A DNA stretch of 10,778 nucleotides from RGIG3102 sp964369915 (GTDB lineage Bacteria; Bacillota; Clostridia; Oscillospirales; Ruminococcaceae), in contig CAYJGG010000060.1 in assembly GCA_964369915.1 (NCBI GenBank), forward strand, positions 1-10,778, written 5' to 3'. Numbering within the stretch: position 1 is the first letter of the stretch; each line of letters begins with the position of its first letter. Both the position numbers and the translations under genes were made by a program. Below are positions 1 to 7,400 of the stretch, piece after piece. The notes below the pieces were generated by a model that saw only the letters and a list, made by a program, of their open reading frames with translations, was not told the DNA's origin and ran no database searches.

Positions 1-40
1 TGAAAATCGGTGTTTATTCTTTATTGGTATCTGCTTATAA
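1..40 (+). repeat. Left copy of a dispersed repeat, inverted relative to 10637-10676
   Basis: Bases 1-40 match the reverse complement of 10637-10676 at 35 of 40 positions (mismatches at 12, 16, 25, 32 and 33). Read from base 2, the frame gives ENRCLFFIGICL and then a TAA at 38-40. The right copy reads ENRYLFFIGIPL and stops at the same place. Close similarity fades after the stop codon. The copy is cut by the window edge, so its full length is unknown. A fragment of it, AATCGGTGTTTAT, occurs at 5-17 and again at 39-51. Whether this is a degenerate gene end, a small mobile element or a structured intergenic repeat cannot be decided here. Confidence 0.7.
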
Positions 41-56
41 TCGGTGTTTATTTTTA

Positions 57-85
57 TTGATATATATAAATTTTAGGTATATAAT
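57..85 (+). promoter_or_regulatory. Promoter of the lipoprotein gene
   Basis: TTGATA at 57-62, a 17-base spacer and a perfect TATAAT at 80-85 form a good sigma-A-type promoter. Transcription would start near base 92, leaving a leader of about 29 bases. A ribosome binding site (AGGAAAAGAG, 104-113) lies before the ATG at 121. The element ATATAA(A)ATTTTAGG occurs twice, at 64-77 and 92-106, and the second copy supplies the AGG of the binding site. Confidence 0.7.
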
Positions 86-120
86 ATTTATATATAAAAT
101 TTTAGGAAAAGAGATTTACA

Positions 121-780
121 ATGAAAAAATTACTTAGTGTAGCCTTGCTACTATCGATTATTTTAACAGGATGTAAAAAAGAAGAAGAAATTAAATACAC
201 AGATTACTCCCCATATTCAAAAATAGTTAACGAATACGAATTAGAATATGGACAAATGGAAAAAGTTACTTCCGAACTAAGTGGCAGATATGATGCTATA
301 GGGTTTGCTTATGCAAATTTAATTGATTTAGATAATAATGGAGTTTTAGAGCTTATTGTTATAAAAGGAGAGGAAACGCACGAAGTTGAAATATATACTT
401 TAATTGATAATGAAATTGAATTTCAAGAATCATTTTTATTGCATGAGGTTTATGCTATCTCTTCAAATGAGAATAATGAAAAATATATTATTTTAAGCAC
501 AGAAGTAGGAGGCAAAATAGAAATTTATCGATTTAATACGGAATCATTAGAAGGACTTGCGACATTAAACGAATACCCAGTCACACTAGGGCAAGTGGGC
601 ACTTATGAAATAGATGGGTATGAAGTGAGTGAAGATGAATATAATGAAAAATTAAATTCCTACGGAGCCCCTGAAAATTATATAAAATTTAAGCTTGTTG
701 GAATTACAAATGAAGAATATGATGAATTATTAAATATTATGCATAAAACAAAAACTACGCTATCTGATTATCCATATTAA
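121..780 (+). CDS. Small surface lipoprotein, function unknown
   Basis: A 219-residue protein that begins with a lipoprotein signal peptide: positive MKK, a hydrophobic run to about residue 15, then the lipobox L15-T16-G17-C18. Cleavage before C18 and lipid attachment would anchor it on the outer face of the membrane. The mature part is acidic. It holds one D69-x-D71-x-N73-G74-x-x-E77-L motif, the kind of calcium-binding loop seen in FG-GAP and dockerin-like repeats of Gram-positive surface lipoproteins. A Tyr-rich segment near 162-181 (IDGYEVSEDEYNEKL) is also common in such proteins. The gene has its own promoter and terminator, so it is probably transcribed alone. The secreted lipoprotein call is firm from the sequence. 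No ligand or enzymatic role can be assigned. Confidence 0.85.
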   Translation: MKKLLSVALLLSIILTGCKKEEEIKYTDYSPYSKIVNEYELEYGQMEKVTSELSGRYDAIGFAYANLIDLDNNGVLELIVIKGEETHEVEIYTLIDNEIEFQESFLLHEVYAISSNENNEKYIILSTEVGGKIEIYRFNTESLEGLATLNEYPVTLGQVGTYEIDGYEVSEDEYNEKLNSYGAPENYIKFKLVGITNEEYDELLNIMHKTKTTLSDYPY

Positions 781-788
781 AATAAAAT

Positions 789-825
789 AGCTGATACTAT
801 CTTTTTAGTAGTATCAGCTTTTTTT
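789..825 (+). terminator. Intrinsic terminator after the lipoprotein gene
   Basis: An 11-bp perfect stem (AGCTGATACTA, 789-799, with TAGTATCAGCT, 809-819) has a 9-base loop and is followed by seven T residues (819-825). It starts 9 bases after the lipoprotein stop. On the minus strand the same stem is followed by ATTTTATTTTAAT, so it may also end the convergent operon that finishes at 849. Confidence 0.9.
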
Positions 826-848
826 ATTAAAAATTATTTTTCATAATT

Positions 849-1517
849 TTATAAACTGCTTTCTTGAGGTTTCTTTTGTTTTTTAGAAATTTTTGATGTG
901 ATTAAAGTGAATAAAACTAATATAGCTAAAGAAATAATTATTCCTAAAGGATTATCTTTTATATCGGTTGCAGTATAAGCGGCATAGCAGTAGATAGAAG
1001 TTCCAGGGAGCATACCAATAAAAGTTGCAATAGCGTAATGCGAATATTTTATAGAGGTAAGCCCTGGTGCATAGTTTACTAAATTAAAAGGAAATAAAGG
1101 GATTAAACGGATGTAAAACATATATAAAAGTCCGTTTTCTTCTATTTTATTATTAACCTTTTCAAAAACTGCGTTTCCACGAAATAATTTTAAAACAAAA
1201 TCTTTTCCAAGGTATCTTGAAATTAAAAATGATAAAGTGCAGCCTATATTACTAGCGATAACAACATAGAGTATACCTTGCCAAAGCCCGAAAATAGGAG
1301 AGGCTAAAAGAGTTAGAGCAAAGCCGGGCACTAAAAACACAACTGCAACTATATACATTAATATAAATATAATAGGTGCATAAGCAGAGTTTTGAATGGA
1401 TAGGATAGTATTAGAAAAAAACTCAGCGTTTAGATAGTTTTTTAAAGGCGATAAAAAGATTATTAGAAGAATTAGGATAAGTATTATTAAAGGCATAAAT
1501 TTTTTAATTTTATTCAT
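849..1517 (-). CDS. TVP38/TMEM64 (DedA-like) family membrane protein
   Basis: A 222-residue protein with hydrophobic segments near 8-24, 47-68, 75-100, 130-150, 160-182 and 190-208. It carries the family's marks: a glycine-spaced helix ending F97-x3-R101-x2-G104-K-D, then R137-L-I-P-L-F-P143-F-N145-L-V-N148-Y-A-P-G152-L-T, then P171-G172. Length is normal. Related DedA/VTT proteins (TMEM41B, VMP1, bacterial DedA members) are scramblases or carriers of phospholipids and undecaprenyl phosphate; a lipid-moving role here is inferred. The ATG overlaps the stop of the upstream phosphatidyltransferase (ATGA, 1517-1514), and its GGAGG site lies inside that gene, so translation is probably coupled. 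It is the last gene of the operon. The lysine-rich tail (SKKQKK) is probably cytoplasmic. Confidence 0.88.
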   Translation of the reverse strand: MNKIKKFMPLIILILILLIIFLSPLKNYLNAEFFSNTILSIQNSAYAPIIFILMYIVAVVFLVPGFALTLLASPIFGLWQGILYVVIASNIGCTLSFLISRYLGKDFVLKLFRGNAVFEKVNNKIEENGLLYMFYIRLIPLFPFNLVNYAPGLTSIKYSHYAIATFIGMLPGTSIYCYAAYTATDIKDNPLGIIISLAILVLFTLITSKISKKQKKPQESSL

Positions 1518-2113
1518 GCTGCCTCCGTTTCTTTAACATATTTAATTATAGAATAAGAGCGGATAATTCCAGTTAAAAATATCACCATTGTAAAGGCTAA
1601 AAGAATAACTCCTGCATAAATAGGAAAAAACATCATTAAAATAAATGTTATAAATGTTTCTGTTCTTTCGGCAAGCCCTGAATCATAGTGCATACTTTTT
1701 TTACCTTTATTTTTAAATAATGCACCTGCAATAGCAAAGGTTGAAAAATTAAATATTACAGATATTAAAAATAAAATATAAGAAAACGCAAATTCAGGCA
1801 TTAAAAAGAAAAAACCAAGAATTATAGCCGATTCTACGATTCTATCAAAAATCATATCTAAAAAAGCACCAAGCGGACTTTGTTTATTAGTAATCCTTGC
1901 AACAGTTCCGTCTAAAACATCTAATATCCCTGAAACTAATAATAAGCTACCGGCTGCAAAAAATTGATTAAATCCAACTAAAATTCCAGCGCTAACGCCA
2001 GAAATAAGCGCAAGGCAGGTTATTTGATTTGGAGTAAGGCGAGTTTTCACAGCAGCTTTTCCAACTGCATCAAACCCTGGTTGAAATATTTTTCTATATC
2101 TTGAATCAATCAT
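1514..2113 (-). CDS. CDP-alcohol phosphatidyltransferase
   Basis: A 199-residue integral membrane enzyme that would transfer a phosphatidyl group from CDP-diacylglycerol to an alcohol, releasing CMP, at the inner leaflet. The complete catalytic signature is visible: D65-x2-D68-G69-x2-A72-R73-x8-G82-x3-D86-x3-D90. The four aspartates bind the divalent metals and D90 is the expected base. The short amphipathic N-terminus followed by T27-P-N-Q-I-T is typical of the family. Several further membrane helices follow. The family makes phosphatidylglycerol phosphate, phosphatidylserine, cardiolipin or inositol lipids, and the acceptor here cannot be read from the sequence. An AAAGGA site lies about 12 bases before the ATG. 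The start is 83 bases after the oxidoreductase stop, with no clear terminator between, so it is probably in that operon. Confidence 0.9.
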   Translation of the reverse strand: MIDSRYRKIFQPGFDAVGKAAVKTRLTPNQITCLALISGVSAGILVGFNQFFAAGSLLLVSGILDVLDGTVARITNKQSPLGAFLDMIFDRIVESAIILGFFFLMPEFAFSYILFLISVIFNFSTFAIAGALFKNKGKKSMHYDSGLAERTETFITFILMMFFPIYAGVILLAFTMVIFLTGIIRSYSIIKYVKETEAA

Positions 2114-2136
2114 AGTTATAGTTAGTCCTTTCGTTT

Positions 2137-2167
2137 ATAATATTTGATTTATCTATATAAAAGTCAA
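2137..2167 (-). promoter_or_regulatory. Possible internal promoter before the phosphatidyltransferase gene
   Basis: On the minus strand TTGACT (2167-2162) is followed after 19 bases by TATTAT (2142-2137), and then by the AAAGGA site. The spacer is longer than ideal, so this is at best a secondary promoter for the last two genes of the operon. Confidence 0.3.
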
Positions 2168-2195
2168 TTATTATTTTAATATAAAATAAGAAAAC

Positions 2196-3620
2196 TTATC
2201 GCTTTATATCAATAATCTTATTTAATAATTTCATCTGCCATTCTTTTGCATTATCTCGCCTAAAATTATTTGCAGCGGTTTTATAAATTTCGCTTTGAGT
2301 TGGATAAGGCAAAATTACAGAATTAAAACTTGAAACATTTAATTTTTCAGTTACAGCAAGGGCGGCAAACGCAATTAATTCGCCAGCCTTGTTCCCAACA
2401 ATAGTTGCCCCTAAAACAATGCCTGTTTTATCTAAAATAAGTTTTAAAAATCCAACAGTGTCGTTTTCGGCTTTTGCCCTGTCGCTACTTTCAAGAGGAA
2501 TATTATAAACTAAAATATCAGAATGTTTTTCTCTTGCCTCTTTTTCTAAAAGCCCCACATGAGAAACTTCTGGCTGAGTGTAAGTGCTCCAAGCTATATT
2601 GCAATATTCAACTTGCTTTGGCACTCCAAATAAAGCATTTTGCAAAATTATAGTGGCTTGATATCCAGCGGTATGCGTGAAATTATAAGGGCCAGTTGCA
2701 TCGCCTGCGGCATATATATGCTTTATAGAAGTTTGCAATTTATCATTAACTTCTACCTGCCCATTTTTCTTTTGCTTTACTTTGATAGAATTTAAATTTA
2801 AATCATCAGTGTTTGGAACTCTTCCAAGAGAAATAAGCAGAGCATCACCTGAAACTATTTTAAAATCATCATCAGTTTTAATAGTTACAATAATTTCATC
2901 ATTAACTTTTTCAAGTTTTTCAATAGTGGCACCAAGCTCAAAATTTATCCCATCTTCAGATAGTTTTTTTAGCATAATAGGACCAACTTCTGGCTCATCT
3001 TTATTAAATATAGTTTTATTTCTATCTATTATAAAAACTTCACTTCCTAAATTTAAAAATGCTTGCCCTATTTCAAGCCCAATAGGTCCTGCTCCAAAAA
3101 CGATTAATTTTTTTGGCAGAGTTTTTATATTAAAAATATTATGATTTGTGTAATATTCGATACTTTCAATGCCATTAATATCAGGAATATTTGCCCTTGA
3201 GCCTGTTGCGATAACTATATTTTTTGCTTTATATAATTTATCGCCAGCTATAATCGTGTTTTGGTTATAAAAAGTAGCTTTTTCTCTTATAACAGTAACG
3301 CCAAGCCCTTCAAATCTTTCCTGGGAATCGTGAGGGGCAATGCTATTTATAACATCTTTTACATAGCCAGTAACCTTTTGAATATTAACGCCGTGAATTT
3401 CACCGATAACACCAAATTTATTAGCATTTTTAATAGTATGGGCGATATGTCCCACATGTAATAGGCTTTTTGAAGGGACACAGCCGTAGTTTAAGCAGTC
3501 GCCTCCCATTAAATCACTTTCAAATAAAATAACTTTAGCTCCAAGTGCACTGCCCCCAGAGGCAACAACTAGCCCAGCTGAACCTGCACCTAAAACTGCT
3601 ATATCATAATCATATTTCAT
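2196..3620 (-). CDS. FAD-dependent pyridine nucleotide-disulfide oxidoreductase, MerA-like
   Basis: A 474-residue flavoenzyme of the lipoamide dehydrogenase/glutathione reductase/mercuric reductase superfamily. Numbered from the ATG at 3620 it shows an N-terminal FAD motif G11-x-G13-x2-G16, a redox-active pair C42-x4-C47 in GGDCLNYGCVPSK, ATGS at 138-141, an NAD(P)H motif G176-x-G178-x2-G181-x3-G, FAD motif YAAGD307ATG, and a complete dimerisation domain. The usual C-terminal His-Glu dyad is replaced by Tyr: Y439-P-T-Q-S-E444. MerA also has Tyr there, but the MerA Cys-Cys tail and N-terminal metal-binding domain are absent, so neither mercuric reductase nor lipoamide dehydrogenase is supported. 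The ATG at 3620 is preferred over one at 3632 because AAAGGATGG then lies 8 bases upstream as its ribosome binding site; the 3632 ATG falls inside that site. The electron acceptor is unknown. First gene of the operon with the phosphatidyltransferase and TVP38 genes. Confidence 0.88.
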   Translation of the reverse strand: MKYDYDIAVLGAGSAGLVVASGGSALGAKVILFESDLMGGDCLNYGCVPSKSLLHVGHIAHTIKNANKFGVIGEIHGVNIQKVTGYVKDVINSIAPHDSQERFEGLGVTVIREKATFYNQNTIIAGDKLYKAKNIVIATGSRANIPDINGIESIEYYTNHNIFNIKTLPKKLIVFGAGPIGLEIGQAFLNLGSEVFIIDRNKTIFNKDEPEVGPIMLKKLSEDGINFELGATIEKLEKVNDEIIVTIKTDDDFKIVSGDALLISLGRVPNTDDLNLNSIKVKQKKNGQVEVNDKLQTSIKHIYAAGDATGPYNFTHTAGYQATIILQNALFGVPKQVEYCNIAWSTYTQPEVSHVGLLEKEAREKHSDILVYNIPLESSDRAKAENDTVGFLKLILDKTGIVLGATIVGNKAGELIAFAALAVTEKLNVSSFNSVILPYPTQSEIYKTAANNFRRDNAKEWQMKLLNKIIDIKR

Positions 3621-3671
3621 AAAAAACACCATCCTTTAAAAAGCAAACAAATTGTTTTAAAGATGATGGTG
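3621..3671 (-). promoter_or_regulatory. Leader hairpin covering the oxidoreductase ribosome binding site, terminator-like
   Basis: In the minus-strand transcript the arm CACCATC-AT-CTTTAAAA (3671-3655) pairs with TTTTAAAGGATGGTG (3641-3627). This gives 15 base pairs with one two-base bulge and a 13-base loop (3654-3642). The 3' arm contains the whole AAAGGATGG ribosome binding site. It is followed directly by six T residues (3626-3621) and then the ATG at 3620. The structure could act as an intrinsic terminator (attenuator), as a translational lock, or as both. The pairing is seen in the sequence; a regulatory role is inferred. Confidence 0.6.
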
Positions 3672-3698
3672 AGTTGTAAAGTGATGTTAAGATAAGTT

Positions 3699-3704
3699 AT
3701 TATA
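3699..3704 (-). promoter_or_regulatory. Candidate -10 box for the oxidoreductase operon
   Basis: A perfect TATAAT reads on the minus strand at 3704-3699 and would start transcription near 3692, about 20 bases before the leader hairpin. The -35 region at 17-18 bases (GTATAA or TGTATA) is poor, so activator dependence or another promoter is possible. Together with the hairpin and the TetR-gene terminator this accounts for most of the gene-free stretch 3621-3855. Nothing else stands out in 3705-3813. Confidence 0.35.
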
Positions 3705-3813
3705 AATACTGCTTTATATTTTTATACATTCATACTATCATAAATATAGTTTAAAATAAAGCTAATTATCGAGATTTAACAATTTATCAATAAAAAACGA
3801 AAATATATACAAA

Positions 3814-3850
3814 AAACACCTTATAAATTAGTGTAATTTATAAGGTGTTT
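3814..3850 (-). terminator. Terminator of the RND-TetR operon
   Basis: A 17-bp perfect inverted repeat (3814-3830 with 3834-3850) encloses a 3-base loop. On the minus strand the stem ends in GGTGTTTTTTG, giving a run of T residues (3816-3811). It begins 5 bases after the TetR stop codon. The plus strand has only a short T run after the stem. Confidence 0.88.
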
Positions 3851-3855
3851 TAATA

Positions 3856-4455
3856 TTAATTTAATGCTTTTAGTAGTAAACGATATGCGTTTTCTTTTAT
3901 AATATTTTCATCATAATTTTCAAAGCCTAAAAAAGTGGCTGTTATAAATCTTGATAAAGTTGATAAATTTGAAAATATAACCATTTCGACATATAAAATA
4001 TCATTTGGAGCAGTGATTTTCTTTTCTGTGATTCCTTGAGTAATAATATGAGTTATTATATCTCTTAAATCACTAGAAAAAGAAAGCTCGGTTTGCTTAA
4101 ATAGTTTTGCTATATCATAAAAATTTCCAGCTGTGCAAATTAAATTTAAAATTGAAAGACTGCTTTGGCTTTTAATATCCGCAATTAATAAATCATAAAA
4201 AGCAAAAACCTTATCACGAAACTCAAGATTTTGCTTAACGACTTCATGTAGCTCTATAAATCCATCAGAGAATTTTTTTATTATAGTTGAATTTAAAATT
4301 TCGTCTTTGCTTTTAAAATGGTCGTATATACTGCCTTTACCAATTCCAGCAAAATCTGCAATTTCCTGAACTGTGATTTTATTTAAATCTTTACCAGAAT
4401 TTAAAAGGCGAATAGTTGCATTAATAATATCTAATTGTTTGTTAGAAAAATTCAT
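3856..4455 (-). CDS. TetR/AcrR-family transcriptional repressor
   Basis: A 199-residue regulator with an N-terminal TetR helix-turn-helix at about residues 27-54: ITVQEIADFAGIGKGSIYDHF, then KSKDEIL. The C-terminal ligand and dimer domain is, as usual, poorly conserved. The ATG at 4455 is chosen because AAGGAAG (4469-4463) sits 7 bases before it; a GTG at 4461 would leave only one base. It begins 19 bases after the RND gene ends, with no terminator between, and has its own terminator downstream. It is therefore co-transcribed with the exporter and most likely represses the promoter at 8449-8491, with release when a substrate of the pump binds. The target is inferred from gene order and from the palindromes at that promoter. 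The inducer is unknown. Confidence 0.88.
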   Translation of the reverse strand: MNFSNKQLDIINATIRLLNSGKDLNKITVQEIADFAGIGKGSIYDHFKSKDEILNSTIIKKFSDGFIELHEVVKQNLEFRDKVFAFYDLLIADIKSQSSLSILNLICTAGNFYDIAKLFKQTELSFSSDLRDIITHIITQGITEKKITAPNDILYVEMVIFSNLSTLSRFITATFLGFENYDENIIKENAYRLLLKALN

Positions 4456-4474
4456 AAACACACTTCCTTTTTAA

Positions 4475-7400
4475 TTATTCAACTTCAAAGTCTACATCGA
4501 TTTTATTTAGTTCTCTTCTATGAAGAATATCATATAAAACAGGAACTAAAAACAGAGTTAGAACAGTTGCATAAGAAAGACCGCCAATAGTTACAATAGC
4601 CATACCCTGACTCATTTGAGCACCCATACCAACGCCTAGCGCCATTGTACTCATAGCTAAAATCGTTGTTAAAGCTGTCATTAATATGGGGCGAATTCTA
4701 TCTCTACCAGCTTTAACTAAAGCCTCGTGTTTTGATAATCCTTCTTCTAGGCGTAATTGATTAACATAATCAACAAACACGATACCATTATTAACAACAA
4801 CACCAGAAAGAACTAAGAAACCGATTAATGAAGTTATTGATAATTCCATTGAAAGTATTTGCAGAGCAAGTAAACCGCCTGTAAACGCTAAAGGAATAGT
4901 GAATAGAATAATAAATGGAGATAGTAAACTTTGGAACTGAGCCACCATAATTAGATAGATAAATATAATAGCTAGTCCAATCATCATCACCATATCTGTA
5001 ATAGTTGAGGTGATTGTTTCATTTTCACCAGTAACTTCGATAGAGTAGCCAGCTGGTGGAGTGAATGTGTTAAACGCTTCTTCTAAATCTCTTGAAACAA
5101 GCCCGACGTTATATCCATCAGCAATAGTAACTGCCACTGTTTGTGTACGAGATTGATTATCACGATTTATATTTTGAGAAGTTGTGCCCATATAGATATT
5201 AGCAATATCTTTTAATAATATATCAATATCATCTTCATCTTCTTCTTCGCTAGGCTCTGTTGCCATAACGATATTTGATAAATCTGTTATATCATAGCTT
5301 GTGTAAGGCACTAAAATAGTGTCTAATTCTTTTCCTTCAAGAGTTAGTGTAGTTGCGATAGTTTCTTCTGTTAATTCTTCGCTAATTTTTTGGAAAACTT
5401 GGGCAACTGTTAATCCGTGTTCCATAGCAGAAGATTTATTAACTTCTATTTTAACTTCATCATTTAATTCGCTAGAACCATCATAAACTTCGCCAACACC
5501 CTCAACGTCTTTTAAAATATTTCCAAGTGCAGTTGCTGTTTCTTGAAGAGTGTTTAAATCATTTCCTTTAATAACATAAGATACACCACTACCACTCAAT
5601 GCTGAAATATCCATACTGCTTGATGTGATAGATAAATTATCCGCATAATCTGTTGTTAAAGATTTAATTTCTTCTGTTATATCAACGTTTGTTCTGCCAG
5701 AATCCGGAGTTACAGTTATATAGTAATTAATAGTATCTTCGCCGCCGCCTCCCATTAGCATATTACCGCCGCTACTCATTGAAAGACCAACAGTTTCAAT
5801 TCCTTCAATCCCTTCAACTCTTTTTGCTATATCTTCACCCGCTTGTATAACTAAATCTTTTGGAGTTTCTTCTAAAGTTAAAGTCATTTGCATTTCAGTT
5901 GAATCCATTTCAGGGATAAATACTAAAGGCATACTCATTGTGTTAAAGATAGATAAGCCTAAAAGGGAGATAGTAAATAGGATAACTATCCAGCGATGTT
6001 TTAAATTAAATCTAAGTGATTTTTCATAAAAAGCAGTGAATTTATCAAATAATTTATGTTCTTTTTGTTTTGAAGAAGTTAGCATAGTTGATGCCATTGC
6101 AGGAACAATAGTTAAAGCAACTAAAAGAGATGCAAATAAAGAATATGCAATAGTTAGTCCCATATCAGTGAATAATTGCCTTGAAATACCTTCAACGAAT
6201 ACAATAGGCACAAATACAGAAACAGTAGTTAGCGTTGAGGAGAATATAGCCCCACCAACTTGGCTAGCGCCTATAACTGCAGCTTTCACTTTTGAGTAGC
6301 CTTCGTTTCTTAAACGATATATATTTTCAATAACAACAACCGAGTTATCAACAAGCATACCAACGCCTAAGGCAAGGCCTGATAAAGAAATGATATTTAA
6401 TGTAACGCCTGAAAAATACATTAAAACAATACTAAATAATAAACTTATTGGAATAGAAAAAGCGATAATTAAAGTTGGTTTTAAGTCTTTTAAGAATAGT
6501 AAAAGAACAAAGAATGCAATAATACCACCATACAATAGATTATTCATAACGCTATCTATTATAATTCCAATATAAACGCCTTGGTCCATCAATGTTGTAA
6601 CACGAACGTCTGGATTTTCTTCTTCTAATTTTTCAACAGCCTCATTAATACTAGAAGTAACTTCAGTAGTAGAGGCAACGCTTGATTTTTGAATAGACAG
6701 CATTACACCAGCGTTTCCATTAATTCTTGTGTAGCTTTCGTCTTGATTATCTTTAATAGAAATAGTGGCAACATCGCCAAGATAAACAGGCTCAACTCCA
6801 TCTAGCCCCATATCAATAAGTAGTAAACTTTCTAATTGCTCAATAGACGTGAATTCATCACCAATTTTAACGCTGATTTTTTCATCTTCATCATTAATAT
6901 AGCCAGCTGGCATAGAAAAGTTTTGCGCTGTTAAAATTCCAGCTAGGGTTTGCTGTGTAACTAAGCCATCGATATTAGCAGATTTTAAAGCGTTATCTCT
7001 TTCAGTTTCAAAAGAATTTAAAGCCGCTTCAATTTCAGCCTCGGCAGAAGTTAATTGCGCTTCAACTAAAGTTAATTCATTAACAACCTGCATTTGAGCA
7101 AGCTCTAAATCAGCATAAGTATCTTGCAATGTTTTTATTGTTGACTCCATTTGTGCAGCTAAGAAATTTGCCTGAACTAAATCTTTATCTATTTGAGTGA
7201 TTAAATCGGTTATAGATGAAGAAGTTGCAGTTGCTGTATCAACGCCCATGGCTGTTAATTGAGTGTTTATATCAGCAACAGCTTTTTTAAGTTCAGTTAT
7301 TGTCCCGTTAATAATTAGCTTTGCTTCTCCAACAGTTGTTTCATTAGTTACTAAACCTGAAGTGATTAAGTCTTGCATAGCATCTGCCAAAATAGAATTA

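Noticed and set aside
830..850. AT-only inverted repeat AAAATTAT-TTTTC-ATAATTTT at the end of the TVP38 gene
   Set aside because: It is too weak to terminate transcription by itself and overlaps the stop codon. The GC-containing hairpin at 789-819 is the better shared terminator.
2782..3144. Plus-strand open frame of 120 codons
   Set aside because: It lies wholly opposite the oxidoreductase gene, whose frame has clear FAD and NAD(P)H motifs. The plus-strand product is low-complexity and has no convincing ribosome binding site.
2196..3632. Annotation as lipoamide dehydrogenase or mercuric reductase, with start at 3632
   Set aside because: The His-Glu dyad is missing, and the MerA Cys-Cys tail and metal-binding domain are absent. 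There are no 2-oxoacid dehydrogenase or mer genes nearby. The ATG at 3632 is part of the ribosome binding site for the ATG at 3620.
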